64,000 nt of DNA from JAENVU01 sp963801105. GTDB taxonomy: Bacteria; Actinomycetota; Acidimicrobiia; IMCC26256; JAENVU01. This document shows, in pieces, positions 8,699 through 17,030 of the stretch. The stretch spans positions 310,001 to 374,000 of the forward strand of contig CAWDDH010000003.1 of the NCBI GenBank assembly GCA_963801105.1, written 5' to 3'. The notes beneath the pieces are model-generated. The model did not search any database and was not told where the DNA came from. It saw only the letters and a list, made by a program, of their open reading frames with translations. The position numbers and the translations under genes were made by a program. Each line of letters begins with the position of its first letter. The first letter of the stretch is position 1.

Positions 8699-9223
8699 AT
8701 GGAGATCATCAACCTGGGTGTCAGCGACGATCTGCCACCGGTCGATTGGAATGCCACCGTCGAGCGGATCGCTGATGGTTCACCGCCTGCTCCCGACGCC
8801 CACAACGCGCGTACGACGTGGCTCACGACGCTGAACGACGACGGGAGCCCGCATGTGACCGCCGTGGGCGCGCTCTGGCTCGGGGGCACGTTCTGGTTCC
8901 AGACCGGTGCCCTCACGAAGAAGCACCACAACGTCGAGCGCGACCCGCGCTGCTCGATCGCGGTGTCGATCCGTGACGCCGACATCGTCCTCGACGGCCA
9001 TGCCGCCCGGGTGACGGACCCTGCCGAGGTGGCACGGGCGGCCAAGGGCTGGGCGGACGGCGGATGGCCGGCCGAACCCGATGCCAGCGGAACGGGGATC
9101 ACCGCGCCCTTCAACGCTCCGGCGCAGGGCCCACCGCCGTGGCACGTGTACCGCATCGAGCCTCGCACCGCGACCGTGGTGCTGGGAGCCGAACCCGGCG
9201 GGCTCACGCGCTTCAGGTTCTGA
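8699..9223 (+). CDS. Pyridoxamine 5'-phosphate oxidase-fold (FMN/F420-type) protein
   Basis: A 174-aa split-barrel flavin/deazaflavin-binding protein: TTWLTTLNDDGSPHVTAVG, GTFWFQTGALTKKHHNVERD and DPRCSIAVSIRDADIVLDGH match the PPOX family of small actinobacterial F420- or FMN-linked reductases. The cofactor cannot be decided by eye. GAGAGGAAAGAGG precedes the ATG at good spacing. It is the only rightward gene among the leftward oxidoreductases of island 2. Confidence 0.85.
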   Translation: MEIINLGVSDDLPPVDWNATVERIADGSPPAPDAHNARTTWLTTLNDDGSPHVTAVGALWLGGTFWFQTGALTKKHHNVERDPRCSIAVSIRDADIVLDGHAARVTDPAEVARAAKGWADGGWPAEPDASGTGITAPFNAPAQGPPPWHVYRIEPRTATVVLGAEPGGLTRFRF

Positions 9224-9371
9224 TCGTGCGCCGCTCTCAGCCGCGGCGTCTGTTGATGCACGGCGAGCCGCCAGCCGTCAGGGCCCCGTCAGTAGGTGCT
9301 GGCGAAGATCGACGACACGGCCGTCTCCCCACGGCGGCAGGGGATGGTCCACGGGTTCGTCGACCGCAGAC

Positions 9372-9962
9372 TCAGCGGCGGACCGTGTAGCGCAGGTGGA
9401 GCGCCCTGACTCCTTGGACAACGACGGGGTCGTCCAGCATGACGTGGCCACCGACGAGCTCGCCGAAGTAGCGGATGCCGGTCCCGAACAGCACCGGTAC
9501 CTGGCTGATGCACAGCTCGTCGACGAGGTCCAGGTTGAGCGCTTGCTGGATGATGTCGGCGCTGGCGATCGTGACGAACCGGTCGCCGGCGAGCTTCTTC
9601 GCCGTCGCGACCGCCTCCTCGACGCTGCCGGTGAACGTGGTCCGCGGGAACCGCTCGGCGGCGTCGTCGGGCGCTGGCCGGTGCGTCACGACAACGACCG
9701 GTGCGCCAGCGGGATGGTTGTCGCCCCAGCCGTCGGTCTGGTCGAACAGGCGACGACCCGCGATCACCACGCCGCACCCCGACGTGAGCTCCTCGAGCAT
9801 CGGGGCGCTCGCGGCGTCGACGGAGAAGCTCATCTCCTCCTGGGCGCTCGGCACCACGACCTCACCACCCCAGTACCAGTCGAACAACTCGGCTGGGTTG
9901 TCATCGGGTTGGGCGACGAAGCCGTCCAACGACATGCACATGTGGGTCAGAACCTTGGTCAT
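9372..9962 (-). CDS. Dihydrofolate reductase-family (RibD C-terminal-like) protein
   Basis: A 196-aa protein with the N-terminal MSLDGFVAQPDDNP signature, a central VVIAGRRLFDQTDGWGDNHP, and C-terminal LVDELCISQVPVLFGTGIRYFGEL, all typical of the RibD_C/DHFR-like family of NADPH-binding reductases found in actinobacteria. Actual folate reductase activity is not implied. GGAGAAGG precedes the ATG. It is co-directional with the PPOX, VOC and LLM genes upstream but separated by gaps of about 90 bp, so it may have its own promoter. Confidence 0.85.
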   Translation of the reverse strand: MTKVLTHMCMSLDGFVAQPDDNPAELFDWYWGGEVVVPSAQEEMSFSVDAASAPMLEELTSGCGVVIAGRRLFDQTDGWGDNHPAGAPVVVVTHRPAPDDAAERFPRTTFTGSVEEAVATAKKLAGDRFVTIASADIIQQALNLDLVDELCISQVPVLFGTGIRYFGELVGGHVMLDDPVVVQGVRALHLRYTVRR

Positions 9963-10051
9963 ACCTTCTCCGACCTAGCAGACCACGAGCACTCATCGGC
10001 CCTGGTGGTGCCGAGCGGGCCAGGACTCCGTGGCATCGCTCGGCTCCGGTG

Positions 10052-10564
10052 TCACGGGTGGTCGGTTAGGGACTGTTGGCGGGCGACGAGCTCCTCGACG
10101 GCGGTCGGCAGGGTCTCCTCGAAGTCGATCAGCTTCGCCCAGCTCGGGGTCACGACGATGCGCACCATCGAGTCATACAAGGCGCGCACTCCTGCTTCCC
10201 ATTCGACGCGTTGGTCGGGGGCCATCGAATACGCGCCATTCGCCTCGAGGAACTCGTCGGGGATCCCGTCGACGTGATCGAGCGTTGCCTCGCCGCGGAT
10301 CAGCAGGATGTGCGGTGGATGCACCTCGGTGTCGATGGTCAGCGAGACGACGGGGTTGCGGCGCAATGACGACAGCTTCGGGGCGTTGGGCGGGGTACAC
10401 ATGACGATCTGCGAGCCGTTCCACGCGAACCCGATCGGGACGACCCTCGGCGTGCCGTCGACGGCCACGTAGGCGAGGCGGGCGATGTCGCGGTCGAGCA
10501 GCTCCCGGCTCAGCGTCTTGTTCAGTACCTCGGAGACTCGGTCCGTCGTCGTGGGATCAGCCAT
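10052..10564 (-). CDS. Pyridoxamine 5'-phosphate oxidase-family protein
   Basis: A 170-aa PPOX split barrel: LLDRDIARLAYVAVDGTPRV, PIGFAWNGSQIVMCTPPNAP, NPVVSLTIDTEVHPPHILLI. Probably an FMN- or F420-dependent oxidoreductase. The ATG at 10564 is chosen because GAGGAGG sits 6 nt before it; an upstream in-frame ATG (10579) overlaps that ribosome-binding site. It is the second PPOX-fold protein in this island and not closely similar by eye to the one at 8699. Confidence 0.85.
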   Translation of the reverse strand: MADPTTTDRVSEVLNKTLSRELLDRDIARLAYVAVDGTPRVVPIGFAWNGSQIVMCTPPNAPKLSSLRRNPVVSLTIDTEVHPPHILLIRGEATLDHVDGIPDEFLEANGAYSMAPDQRVEWEAGVRALYDSMVRIVVTPSWAKLIDFEETLPTAVEELVARQQSLTDHP

Positions 10565-10664
10565 GGTGTTCCTCCTCATGGGGCGGCCGGTCGGTCGCGT
10601 TCACCTCTGGACGGGCCGCCTCGAGACTCGAGATGGACCTCGCGAGCAATCCGGGTTTCGGTGG

Positions 10665-11054
10665 TCACTCCTCGGGCGTGTCCCCGTACGGCGCGGTGAT
10701 CAGCTCCATGAGGTGGCCGTCGGGATCGTCGAAGTACACGCCGCGGCCCCCGTAGAGGTGGTTGATCTCACCGGGTCGGCGCCGGAACGGGTCGGCGTGC
10801 ATCGGGATGCGGTCGTCGAGCAGCCGCCGGTGGGCCGCGTCGAAGGTGGCGTCGTCGACGAGGAAGGCACAGTGCTGTTCGGTAAAGGGTGGATTGTCAC
10901 GCACGTAGTCGAGGGTCACCTGGTTGGTGGTCTGCACCCGCACGAACGGACCCCAATCGGGCAGCACCGTGGTGTCGAGCAGACCGGCGAGGAATTCGGC
11001 TGATCGGTGCGGGTCGGTGGCATGGACGATCACGTGGTCGAGGTCAGCAGACAT
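10665..11054 (-). CDS. Glyoxalase/bleomycin-resistance-type VOC protein
   Basis: A 129-aa VOC protein: N-terminal LDHVIVHATDPHRSAEFLAG, and C-terminal GRGVYFDDPDGHLMELIT with the conserved Glu of the metal-binding set (H7 near the start, E in LMELI). AGGAGG is placed well before the ATG. It lies 18 bp downstream of the LLM gene stop and is probably co-transcribed with it. The substrate is unknown. Confidence 0.88.
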   Translation of the reverse strand: MSADLDHVIVHATDPHRSAEFLAGLLDTTVLPDWGPFVRVQTTNQVTLDYVRDNPPFTEQHCAFLVDDATFDAAHRRLLDDRIPMHADPFRRRPGEINHLYGGRGVYFDDPDGHLMELITAPYGDTPEE

Positions 11055-11072
11055 GGGGTACCTCCTGGTGAT

Positions 11073-11960
11073 TCAGTGGGCGGACGGTTGAGGGATCTTG
11101 CACACCTGCGGGGCGGCGTCGAAAACGGTGTCGAGGTCGCCGCCGGCGTGCCAGGGGCCGTGGGTGAGCAGCACGACGTGGGCGATGCCGGTCTCGGCGA
11201 GCGAGGCGCAGCGGTCGGTGAATGCCTCGGTCGTCTCATCCGGAGCGAGGCGGCTGCTGAGCGTGACCTCGATGGCGGCAGGGTCGCGACCGATGTCGTC
11301 GCAGGCCCGGGTGAGCACACCCAGCTTGTGGCGCAGGGTGGTCCCACCGTCGGGGATGTCGAAGAGGTTGCACGCATCCGCGTACCGGGCCACGAGTGGC
11401 AGGGTGCGTCGCTCGCCCATGCCGCCGATGAGCACCCGAGGCCGGCCGATGGGGGCCGGTTGGTTGATCGGCGTGTCGAGCCGGTGATGGGGCCCGTCGA
11501 AGGCGTCGCGGTTGCCATCCCACATGTGGGCGGCGAGCTGGAGGAGCTCTTCGAGACGTTCGAAGCGTTCGGCGGTCGGCTCGAACGGCAGGGCGAGGTG
11601 GGCGGCTTCGTCGGCTTGGTATCCGGCGCCGACACCGAGCCACGCGCGGCCGCCGGAGAGTACGTCGAGGGTGGTCACGGTCTTGACCAGCAGGGCGGGT
11701 GGGCGGATGGTCGCCCAGGTGACCATGGTGCCCAGGCCGATGGAGGTGGTGGTGGCGGCGAGGTACCCGAGGGTCGTGTAAGCCTCGAGCATCGGTTCGT
11801 CGATGCTGGCGTTGGGGTCCGACTGCAGGAGGTGGTCGGCGACCCATAGGGTGTCCAGTCTGGCCTCGTCGACCGTTCGCGCCAGGTCCCCGAGGTTCGC
11901 GGCGAGATGGGTCGGTCCGCCAGGCCAGGAGTAGTTGGTGACGGCGATGCTGAGCTTCAT
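11073..11960 (-). CDS. LLM-class F420-dependent oxidoreductase
   Basis: A 295-aa TIM-barrel protein of the luciferase-like monooxygenase family: EARLDTLWVADHLLQSDPN, TSIGLGTMVTWATIRPPALL, LDVLSGGRAWLGVGAGYQ, IGRPRVLIGGMGERRTLPLV. The actinobacterial subgroup with these motifs generally uses coenzyme F420. The ATG at 11960 overlaps the stop of the upstream gene (ATGA), so translation is coupled. It belongs to the MarR-led operon starting at 13250. Confidence 0.9.
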   Translation of the reverse strand: MKLSIAVTNYSWPGGPTHLAANLGDLARTVDEARLDTLWVADHLLQSDPNASIDEPMLEAYTTLGYLAATTTSIGLGTMVTWATIRPPALLVKTVTTLDVLSGGRAWLGVGAGYQADEAAHLALPFEPTAERFERLEELLQLAAHMWDGNRDAFDGPHHRLDTPINQPAPIGRPRVLIGGMGERRTLPLVARYADACNLFDIPDGGTTLRHKLGVLTRACDDIGRDPAAIEVTLSSRLAPDETTEAFTDRCASLAETGIAHVVLLTHGPWHAGGDLDTVFDAAPQVCKIPQPSAH

Positions 11961-12418
11961 GACCGCACCTGCGGGGTGAGGGCGAAGGTCGGGTGCCGCC
12001 GTGCCTCGGCCTCGATGGCTTCGTCGCGTGAGCGGGCGGTGACGTCGAAGTGGCGGCGGACGAACAGCGAGATGCCCTTGGCGAGGTAGGCGCGCAGCAC
12101 CGGAACAGCCTCGCCGGGGTCGAGCTCCCGGACCCGGTAGCGGGTGCTTTCCTCGCCCCGACGCAGCTCGAGTTGTCCGGCGCCGCGCACGTTGTGAACC
12201 CACGCCGTGTTGCCGTAAGCGGCGACCAGCCACACCGCTTCGTCCTCACCGAAGACCGGGGCGATCGGGGTGGTGCGGGGCTCGCCGGTGCGGTGTCCGG
12301 TCACGGTGAGCAGACGCAGGAAGGGCGGCCCTTTCCCCCGATCGAGCACACGGCCGAGTGCCCGGTTGACCCATGACAGGATCCGGGGTGGTCGGCGGTC
12401 GAGCGTGGCGGTAGCCAT
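11957..12418 (-). CDS. Deazaflavin (F420)-dependent nitroreductase-family protein
   Basis: A 153-aa protein of the Ddn/DUF385 family: FLRLLTVTGHRTGEPRTTPI, AVWLVAAYGNTAWVHNVRGA and RRGEESTRYRVRELDPGE are characteristic of this F420H2-binding split barrel. Family members reduce quinones and nitroimidazoles. It sits between the SnoaL-like and LLM genes with overlapping stop and start codons at both ends, supporting one polycistronic unit of F420-linked redox enzymes. Confidence 0.88.
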   Translation of the reverse strand: MATATLDRRPPRILSWVNRALGRVLDRGKGPPFLRLLTVTGHRTGEPRTTPIAPVFGEDEAVWLVAAYGNTAWVHNVRGAGQLELRRGEESTRYRVRELDPGEAVPVLRAYLAKGISLFVRRHFDVTARSRDEAIEAEARRHPTFALTPQVRS

Positions 12419-12801
12419 CAGCTCGCACCGCCTGGCACTGCCATGAAGCTGTACTGGATGCCGGCGATCCGCGTGTGATCGTCGCTGTCGTCCGGGACGA
12501 ACACGAACGAGACGCGGGTGTCACCGGGGACCGGGTTGCCGCGGGCCTCGCCGACCGCGTGTTGGCGTGCGACGACGACGGTGGCTTCGCCGTAGTCGCG
12601 GCTGGTGACCTCGTCGAGCTCGAGCCGGTCGTAGTGGAGGTCTGGCCCGAGTCGGTCGAGCCAGGCCGGCTTGGGCAGCGTGAAGCCGACCGGACCGATG
12701 CCGACGAAGTCCTCGGTCAGCAGATCATCGAGGCGATTACGGTCGCCGGTTCGCTCGGCGTCTATCCAGCGGGCCAACAGGTCACTGATGTCGGTCGTCA
12801 T
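12418..12801 (-). CDS. SnoaL/NTF2-like protein
   Basis: A 127-aa alpha+beta-barrel protein of the SnoaL/DUF4440 type: ISDLLARWIDAERTGDRNRL, DDLLTEDFVGIGPVGFTLPK, and C-terminal VSFVFVPDDSDDHTRIAGIQ. Members range from isomerases and hydrolases to ligand-binding proteins, so no reaction is assigned. GAGGAGGG precedes the ATG. It overlaps the marR stop by 4 nt and the next gene start by 1 nt. Confidence 0.8.
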   Translation of the reverse strand: MTTDISDLLARWIDAERTGDRNRLDDLLTEDFVGIGPVGFTLPKPAWLDRLGPDLHYDRLELDEVTSRDYGEATVVVARQHAVGEARGNPVPGDTRVSFVFVPDDSDDHTRIAGIQYSFMAVPGGAS

Positions 12802-13250
12802 GTTCCCTCCTCGGGGTCGGCTCGGGTGGCGGTGGCATTGTCGGAGAGGCGTTGCAGGAGTCGGCGCAAGGTGGCCAGGTCGCGCTCGCTGAAGCCGGCG
12901 CGCAGATCGGCGTCGAAGTCGCGTACGACGCCGAGCAGGGAACCGAAAGCGCCCTCCCCCTCGTCGGTCATGGTCACGTCGTGAACCCGCCGGTTCTGTG
13001 GGTTGCGGGTTCGGGTCACCAGGCCAGCGGACTCCATCCGGTTCAGATGGTGAGTCAACGTCGCGCCCTCGATACCAAGCTCGTCGGCGATCTCGCGCTG
13101 CGACTGGTGCAACCCGCCCGTCAACGACGCCAACACCAGCCAGGTGGCCATCGAGCCATCGGCATCAGCCAGCACGGCGTCGAAGGCCCGGCTGAGCTCC
13201 CGCGCCCGGCGGGTCACGAACAGGCCGATCGGCTCCACATCCTGGGACAT
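12798..13250 (-). CDS. MarR-family transcriptional regulator
   Basis: A 150-aa winged-helix regulator: QREIADELGIEGATLTHHLN is the recognition helix region and RMESAGLVTRTRNPQNRRVH the wing. It heads a four-gene leftward operon (SnoaL-like, Ddn-type, LLM) with overlapping junctions. The promoter immediately upstream carries a palindrome in its spacer, so the gene probably represses itself and the operon until a small-molecule ligand binds. The start is only 6 nt after the -10 box, so the mRNA should be leaderless. Confidence 0.92.
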   Translation of the reverse strand: MSQDVEPIGLFVTRRARELSRAFDAVLADADGSMATWLVLASLTGGLHQSQREIADELGIEGATLTHHLNRMESAGLVTRTRNPQNRRVHDVTMTDEGEGAFGSLLGVVRDFDADLRAGFSERDLATLRRLLQRLSDNATATRADPEEGT

Positions 13251-13256
13251 GGCGAA

Positions 13257-13285
13257 ATGATAGACCTCTAACGCTTAGATGTCAA
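13257..13285 (-). promoter_or_regulatory. marR operon promoter with operator in the spacer
   Basis: On the minus strand, -35 TTGACA (13285-13280) and -10 TATCAT (13262-13257) are separated by exactly 17 bp. The spacer contains the perfect inverted repeat TCTAA-GCG-TTAGA (13267-13279). The ATG at 13250 lies where transcription should begin, which predicts a leaderless transcript. Binding of MarR to the palindrome would block polymerase; that is inferred from position. Confidence 0.8.
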
Positions 13286-13828
13286 TGCCTTGCCTGGCTC
13301 TGGCCCGTGGTCAGCCAGCTATTCGACCGGCTCCAGGCCAAGATGCCCAACCGTGGAACCGGAGCCGGGTGAGGGTCGTCTACCGGCCCGGGCGCGGCCG
13401 GTCTCGGTGACCTGCGGTTTCGTGGTGGGGTGGGCCGGTAGACGTCCACCGCCCGGCGTTGGCGATGAGGTCGGCGAAGCGGGTGGCGGCGGCTGCGCTC
13501 ATACCGGGGAGCAGGTGCTGGTAGGGCCGTGACACGAACGCGAGGCGTTCTTCCTCGTACAGCGCCGCAGAATCGACGTCACGCTCAGGAACCACTCCGC
13601 CCATCATTGCCGGAACCGCTCCCACACACGGACGAGCGCATGAAGCCGCGTAGCCAGCGGGAGCTTGGGTGCGCGTCGTTCAAGCGCGCGCTCGAAGCAG
13701 CCCGAGTGTGGACGACGTACAACCACAGGGCCGGTCCGAAGCACCCCACAGCATCACCCGGAGGGCTCACCTCACCGGTGGATCACCCCAACCCATCCCG
13801 CCAAGGACAACGTCCCCGGTCGTCACAC
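13286..13828. other. 543-bp gap with at most one small ORF
   Basis: No confident gene. On the minus strand, 13380-13625 reads as 81 aa whose middle (YEEERLAFVSRPYQHLLPGM, AATRFADLIANAGRW) looks protein-like while the ends do not; it could be a remnant of a lost gene. No promoter or hairpin stands out. Its place between two island-2 operons suggests an old junction or decayed gene. Confidence 0.3.
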
Positions 13829-14983
13829 CTAGGGGGCACGCAGGACGTCCTTGAGCTTGACGCGGCGGCCGGTGCGCACGATCGCACGGCGGTAGACGCC
13901 GGCCCCTACGCGCACCGCGAGCACGACCGCGATCGATGCCAGCACGAGCGATGCGATGATCGACGCGGGTGACGCAACACCCATGGCGATGCGAGACGGC
14001 ATCACCAACGTGGACGTCAAGGGCAGCACTGCGAGCACCGCGCCGAGGGACGAGTCCGGTGCGCTGAGCCCGACCAGGTACGAGCCGACGAGGATGATGC
14101 TGAGCGGGGCTGCGGCGCTGCCCGCCTCTTCCTGGCGCTCGACCAGCGCGCCGAGCGCTCCTGCGATCGTGAGGTAGAGGGCCGCGCCGAGCACGAACCA
14201 GGCCGCCCCCGCTCCGATCGCCGACGGCAGGCCGGCGGGGAGGTCACCGCCGATGCTCAGCTTGATGAGTACCGGCGCGACGCCCGCAGCCAAGGTGAGG
14301 AAGCCGACGAGCCCGACGGCGATCACCTTGCCGAAGAGCAGCGGCGCGGGTCGCACGATGGCGAGGAGCACCTCGCTGATGCGGTTGGCCTTCTCGATCG
14401 CCGTGCCGTTGGCCACTTGGATCGTGAGCATCAACAAGATGAGGTAGAGCGCGATCGAGATGATGGAGGCCGAGCCTCGACGCGACTCGCTGTCGGCCTT
14501 GCGCTCGTCGACGGGCACCGCGGGCTGCGCCATCGCCGTCGCGACCTGCGATGGGCTGAGACCGGCAGCCATGAGCCCTGCTGCCTGGATCCGACGGGCG
14601 AGCACCTGTTGCGCCAGAGCCACGATCTGCTCGTTCTCACCTGCCTTCACGACGATGCTGGGCCGATCACCGCCCAGCACGGCGATCGACGCCTTGCCGT
14701 CGTCGACGGCCCGGCGGGCTTCGTCGACCGAGCTCGTCGTCGTCAGCTCGATATCGGCGTCGAGGACGCGGCCGGTGTCGATCAGCTCGTCGTGAAGCGC
14801 CTGGTCACCGCTGGCCACGACGACGTCGTAGGTCGTGCGGCTGTCTCCGAGCACCGCCGGCAGGGTGACGGCGGCGGTCGACGCGAGGAGCGCGACTCCG
14901 ATGACGATCCAGAAGGTCTTGCGCCGCGTGGCCTCCCGCAGCTCGCGCCCCACGACGAGCGCAAGCGCTCGGCGCTCGCTCAC
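13829..14983 (-). CDS. ABC-2 type transporter permease (NatB-like)
   Basis: A 384-aa membrane protein: one N-terminal segment (FWIVIGVALLASTAAVTLPA), a long extracytoplasmic domain (about residues 50-170), then about five membrane segments (IISIALYLILLMLTIQVANG, LFGKVIAVGLVGFLTLAAGV, GAAWFVLGAALYLTIAGALG, SIIASLVLASIAVVLAVRVG). This is the NatB/YhaP layout of ABC-2 exporters. It overlaps the ATPase gene (ATGA at 14980) and should form one complex with it. The substrate could be sodium, a drug or a peptide; none is indicated. Confidence 0.88.
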   Translation of the reverse strand: MSERRALALVVGRELREATRRKTFWIVIGVALLASTAAVTLPAVLGDSRTTYDVVVASGDQALHDELIDTGRVLDADIELTTTSSVDEARRAVDDGKASIAVLGGDRPSIVVKAGENEQIVALAQQVLARRIQAAGLMAAGLSPSQVATAMAQPAVPVDERKADSESRRGSASIISIALYLILLMLTIQVANGTAIEKANRISEVLLAIVRPAPLLFGKVIAVGLVGFLTLAAGVAPVLIKLSIGGDLPAGLPSAIGAGAAWFVLGAALYLTIAGALGALVERQEEAGSAAAPLSIILVGSYLVGLSAPDSSLGAVLAVLPLTSTLVMPSRIAMGVASPASIIASLVLASIAVVLAVRVGAGVYRRAIVRTGRRVKLKDVLRAP

Positions 14984-15912
14984 GCGCTGACCTCGACCGA
15001 ACCGGGGGCACCGTCGGCCCCTTCGCCTGCGGCGGCGAGGAAGAGCTCGGACATCGTGGGTGACTCGACGGCGAAATCGTCGACGGGGCCGTGCCGGCGA
15101 ACCTCGTCGAGCACTGCGCCGGGGTCAGCGCCGGGAGCCAGGCGCAGCCGGGTGCCGGAGGCGTCGATCGTGGTGATGGTGGCGTCCGATCCGCGGAGCC
15201 ATCGTTGGTCGACGGTCACGTCGACTCGCAAGAAGCGATCGGTGCTCGCTGCCTTCAACGCCCTCACGTCGCCGCGGAGCACGACCTTGCCGTGGTTGAT
15301 CATCGTGACCGTCTCGCAGAGGCCTTCGACGAGGTCGAGCTGGTGGCTGGAGAAGAGCAGGTTGCGCCCGGCGCTGACATGGTCGTGGATGACGGCCGAC
15401 AGGAATTCGACGGCGGCGGGGTCGAGGCCGGCGAACGGCTCGTCGAGCACGAGGAGATCGGGGCCGTGGACCATCGCCGCGGCCAGCTGCACGCGTTGAG
15501 CCATGCCGCCCGACAGCTCGGAGATCTTGTCGGTGAGGCGATCCGCGAGACCGAGCCGCCCGAGGAGGTCCTCAGCCCGGGAGCGGCCGTCGAGCTTGGT
15601 CAGGCCGTGGAGGCGGGCGATCCAGGTGAGCAGGTCGATCGCGCGCATGTCGCGGTAGAGCCCGCGCTCCTGAGGCATGTAGCCCCACGAGCGCCGGTCC
15701 TCCTCCGACGCCGGCACACCGCGCCACAGCACGCAGCCTGCATCGGGGACGAGCACGCCGAACAGGATCCGCATGAGCGTCGTCTTCCCGGCACCGTTCG
15801 GGCCGAGCAGGCCGGTGACACGACCCGCAGGGACGCGGAGATCGACGCCGTCGAGCACGACGCGATCACCGAAGCGTTGGCCTATGCCTCGGGCTTCGAG
15901 GAGTTCAAGCAC
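14980..15912 (-). CDS. ABC transporter ATP-binding protein (NatA-like)
   Basis: A 310-aa ATPase with Walker A GPNGAGKT, Q-loop region MPQERGLY, signature LSGGMAQR, Walker B LLVLDEPFAGL and H-loop SSHQLD. The C-terminal about 90 residues form the DUF4162-type tail common in NatA-like proteins. It is the energising partner of the downstream overlapping permease. It belongs to a leftward group downstream of the dehydrogenase and TetR genes, though a 72-bp gap separates it from the dehydrogenase stop. Confidence 0.92.
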   Translation of the reverse strand: MLELLEARGIGQRFGDRVVLDGVDLRVPAGRVTGLLGPNGAGKTTLMRILFGVLVPDAGCVLWRGVPASEEDRRSWGYMPQERGLYRDMRAIDLLTWIARLHGLTKLDGRSRAEDLLGRLGLADRLTDKISELSGGMAQRVQLAAAMVHGPDLLVLDEPFAGLDPAAVEFLSAVIHDHVSAGRNLLFSSHQLDLVEGLCETVTMINHGKVVLRGDVRALKAASTDRFLRVDVTVDQRWLRGSDATITTIDASGTRLRLAPGADPGAVLDEVRRHGPVDDFAVESPTMSELFLAAAGEGADGAPGSVEVSA

Positions 15913-15984
15913 CGCGGCAATACCCCTTCCCGATCCCGGGAGCCGGCAAACCTCAGGCTGCAGATCGGCAACCGGTCCCCCAGC

Positions 15985-17019
15985 TCAGATCGCATCGGCC
16001 CAGTTGCTCGGTCGGGACGGGTCGACGACCCTGATGCCCGCTCGCTGGAGTGGGCCCGCGAGCTCGCTGACCGAGCAGACCTCCTCTGGGCGGAGCACGC
16101 CTCCGCCCGAGCCCTCCGCATCGAGGCTGACGAGCGCGTCCGCGAAGATCACCGCGCTCTGGGCGGCCATTCGGTAGTCACCATGCCCCTGGATGGTGCG
16201 CGCCGCGAGGCGTACGCCGTTGCGACGCACGGCGACCCAATGACCGACCGGCTCCTGGGTGCCGACCCCTCCCCCTCGGCGTGGCCCGGGACGCAGCGCC
16301 CGGCGCGGCAGGTGCGAGAGCAGGCGACCCGAGTTGAGCCTGACCATGAGCCGGTGCACCGACGGCTCGGCGAAGCAGATGTACGTGCGCACGGGTCGGC
16401 CCCCCGCGACCGGGCCGAGCCACCCTGCGTCTGCCTCGGCGAAGCCGATGCACCGGCGGAGGCCGAACGGCTCAGGGAGTGCGACCACTGTCGTGTCGTG
16501 ACGGCGTGCAGTGGTGAGGCCTCGGTGGGCGAACGCCGCCGCGGCAGGACCGCTGGTGCTGCGGGTCGACACCGTGAAGACCATCTCGACCTCGTCGGCC
16601 TCGGGGTGCAAGTCGAGCAGGTCCGCTGCGACGATGTTGGTCAGGCCGGGCGCGACGCCCGCGTCCATCACCACTGCGCCACGTGCCGTCGTTGCTTCGG
16701 TTCGCAGTCGGCGAGCGGCATCGGCGGGCATCGCGGAGAGGTTCACGAGCGCGCCGCCGCGCTCGAGCACGAGCCTCTCGGCCGTGAGCGCGAGGTCGGG
16801 AACGGAGTTGATGGCGACGTCGACGCCTTCGAGCGCGGCGGCGACGGTGTCGGGACGGTCGAGGTCGACGAGGGTCTCGGTCGGGTCGGTCGGCCGGCGG
16901 TGGACGCCGGCGACGACGTCCCAGCCGGCGCCCCTGAACGCGGCAGAGACGAGGGCTCCGAGCGCTCCTCGGGACCCGATGACGAGCACTCGCGGAGTGG
17001 CGTGACTTGTGGTCTGCAT
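15985..17019 (-). CDS. Saccharopine dehydrogenase-like NAD(P)-binding protein
   Basis: A 344-aa protein with an N-terminal Rossmann fold (RVLVIGSRGALGALVSAAFR, then DLDRPDTVAAALEGVDVAIN) followed by a catalytic-like domain (VVMDAGVAPGLTNIVAADLL), as in saccharopine dehydrogenase-type oxidoreductases. The actual substrate is unlikely to be saccharopine. ATG at 17019, 11 nt after the TetR stop, so probably co-transcribed with tetR. A spurious upstream extension of the same frame runs over the TetR gene. Confidence 0.8.
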   Translation of the reverse strand: MQTTSHATPRVLVIGSRGALGALVSAAFRGAGWDVVAGVHRRPTDPTETLVDLDRPDTVAAALEGVDVAINSVPDLALTAERLVLERGGALVNLSAMPADAARRLRTEATTARGAVVMDAGVAPGLTNIVAADLLDLHPEADEVEMVFTVSTRSTSGPAAAAFAHRGLTTARRHDTTVVALPEPFGLRRCIGFAEADAGWLGPVAGGRPVRTYICFAEPSVHRLMVRLNSGRLLSHLPRRALRPGPRRGGGVGTQEPVGHWVAVRRNGVRLAARTIQGHGDYRMAAQSAVIFADALVSLDAEGSGGGVLRPEEVCSVSELAGPLQRAGIRVVDPSRPSNWADAI

Positions 17020-17030
17020 GGCGGGGTGCC

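Noticed and set aside
13380..13625. 81-aa minus-strand ORF as a confident gene
   Set aside because: Only the middle looks protein-like; no start signal or family could be supported, so it is mentioned only within the gap entry.
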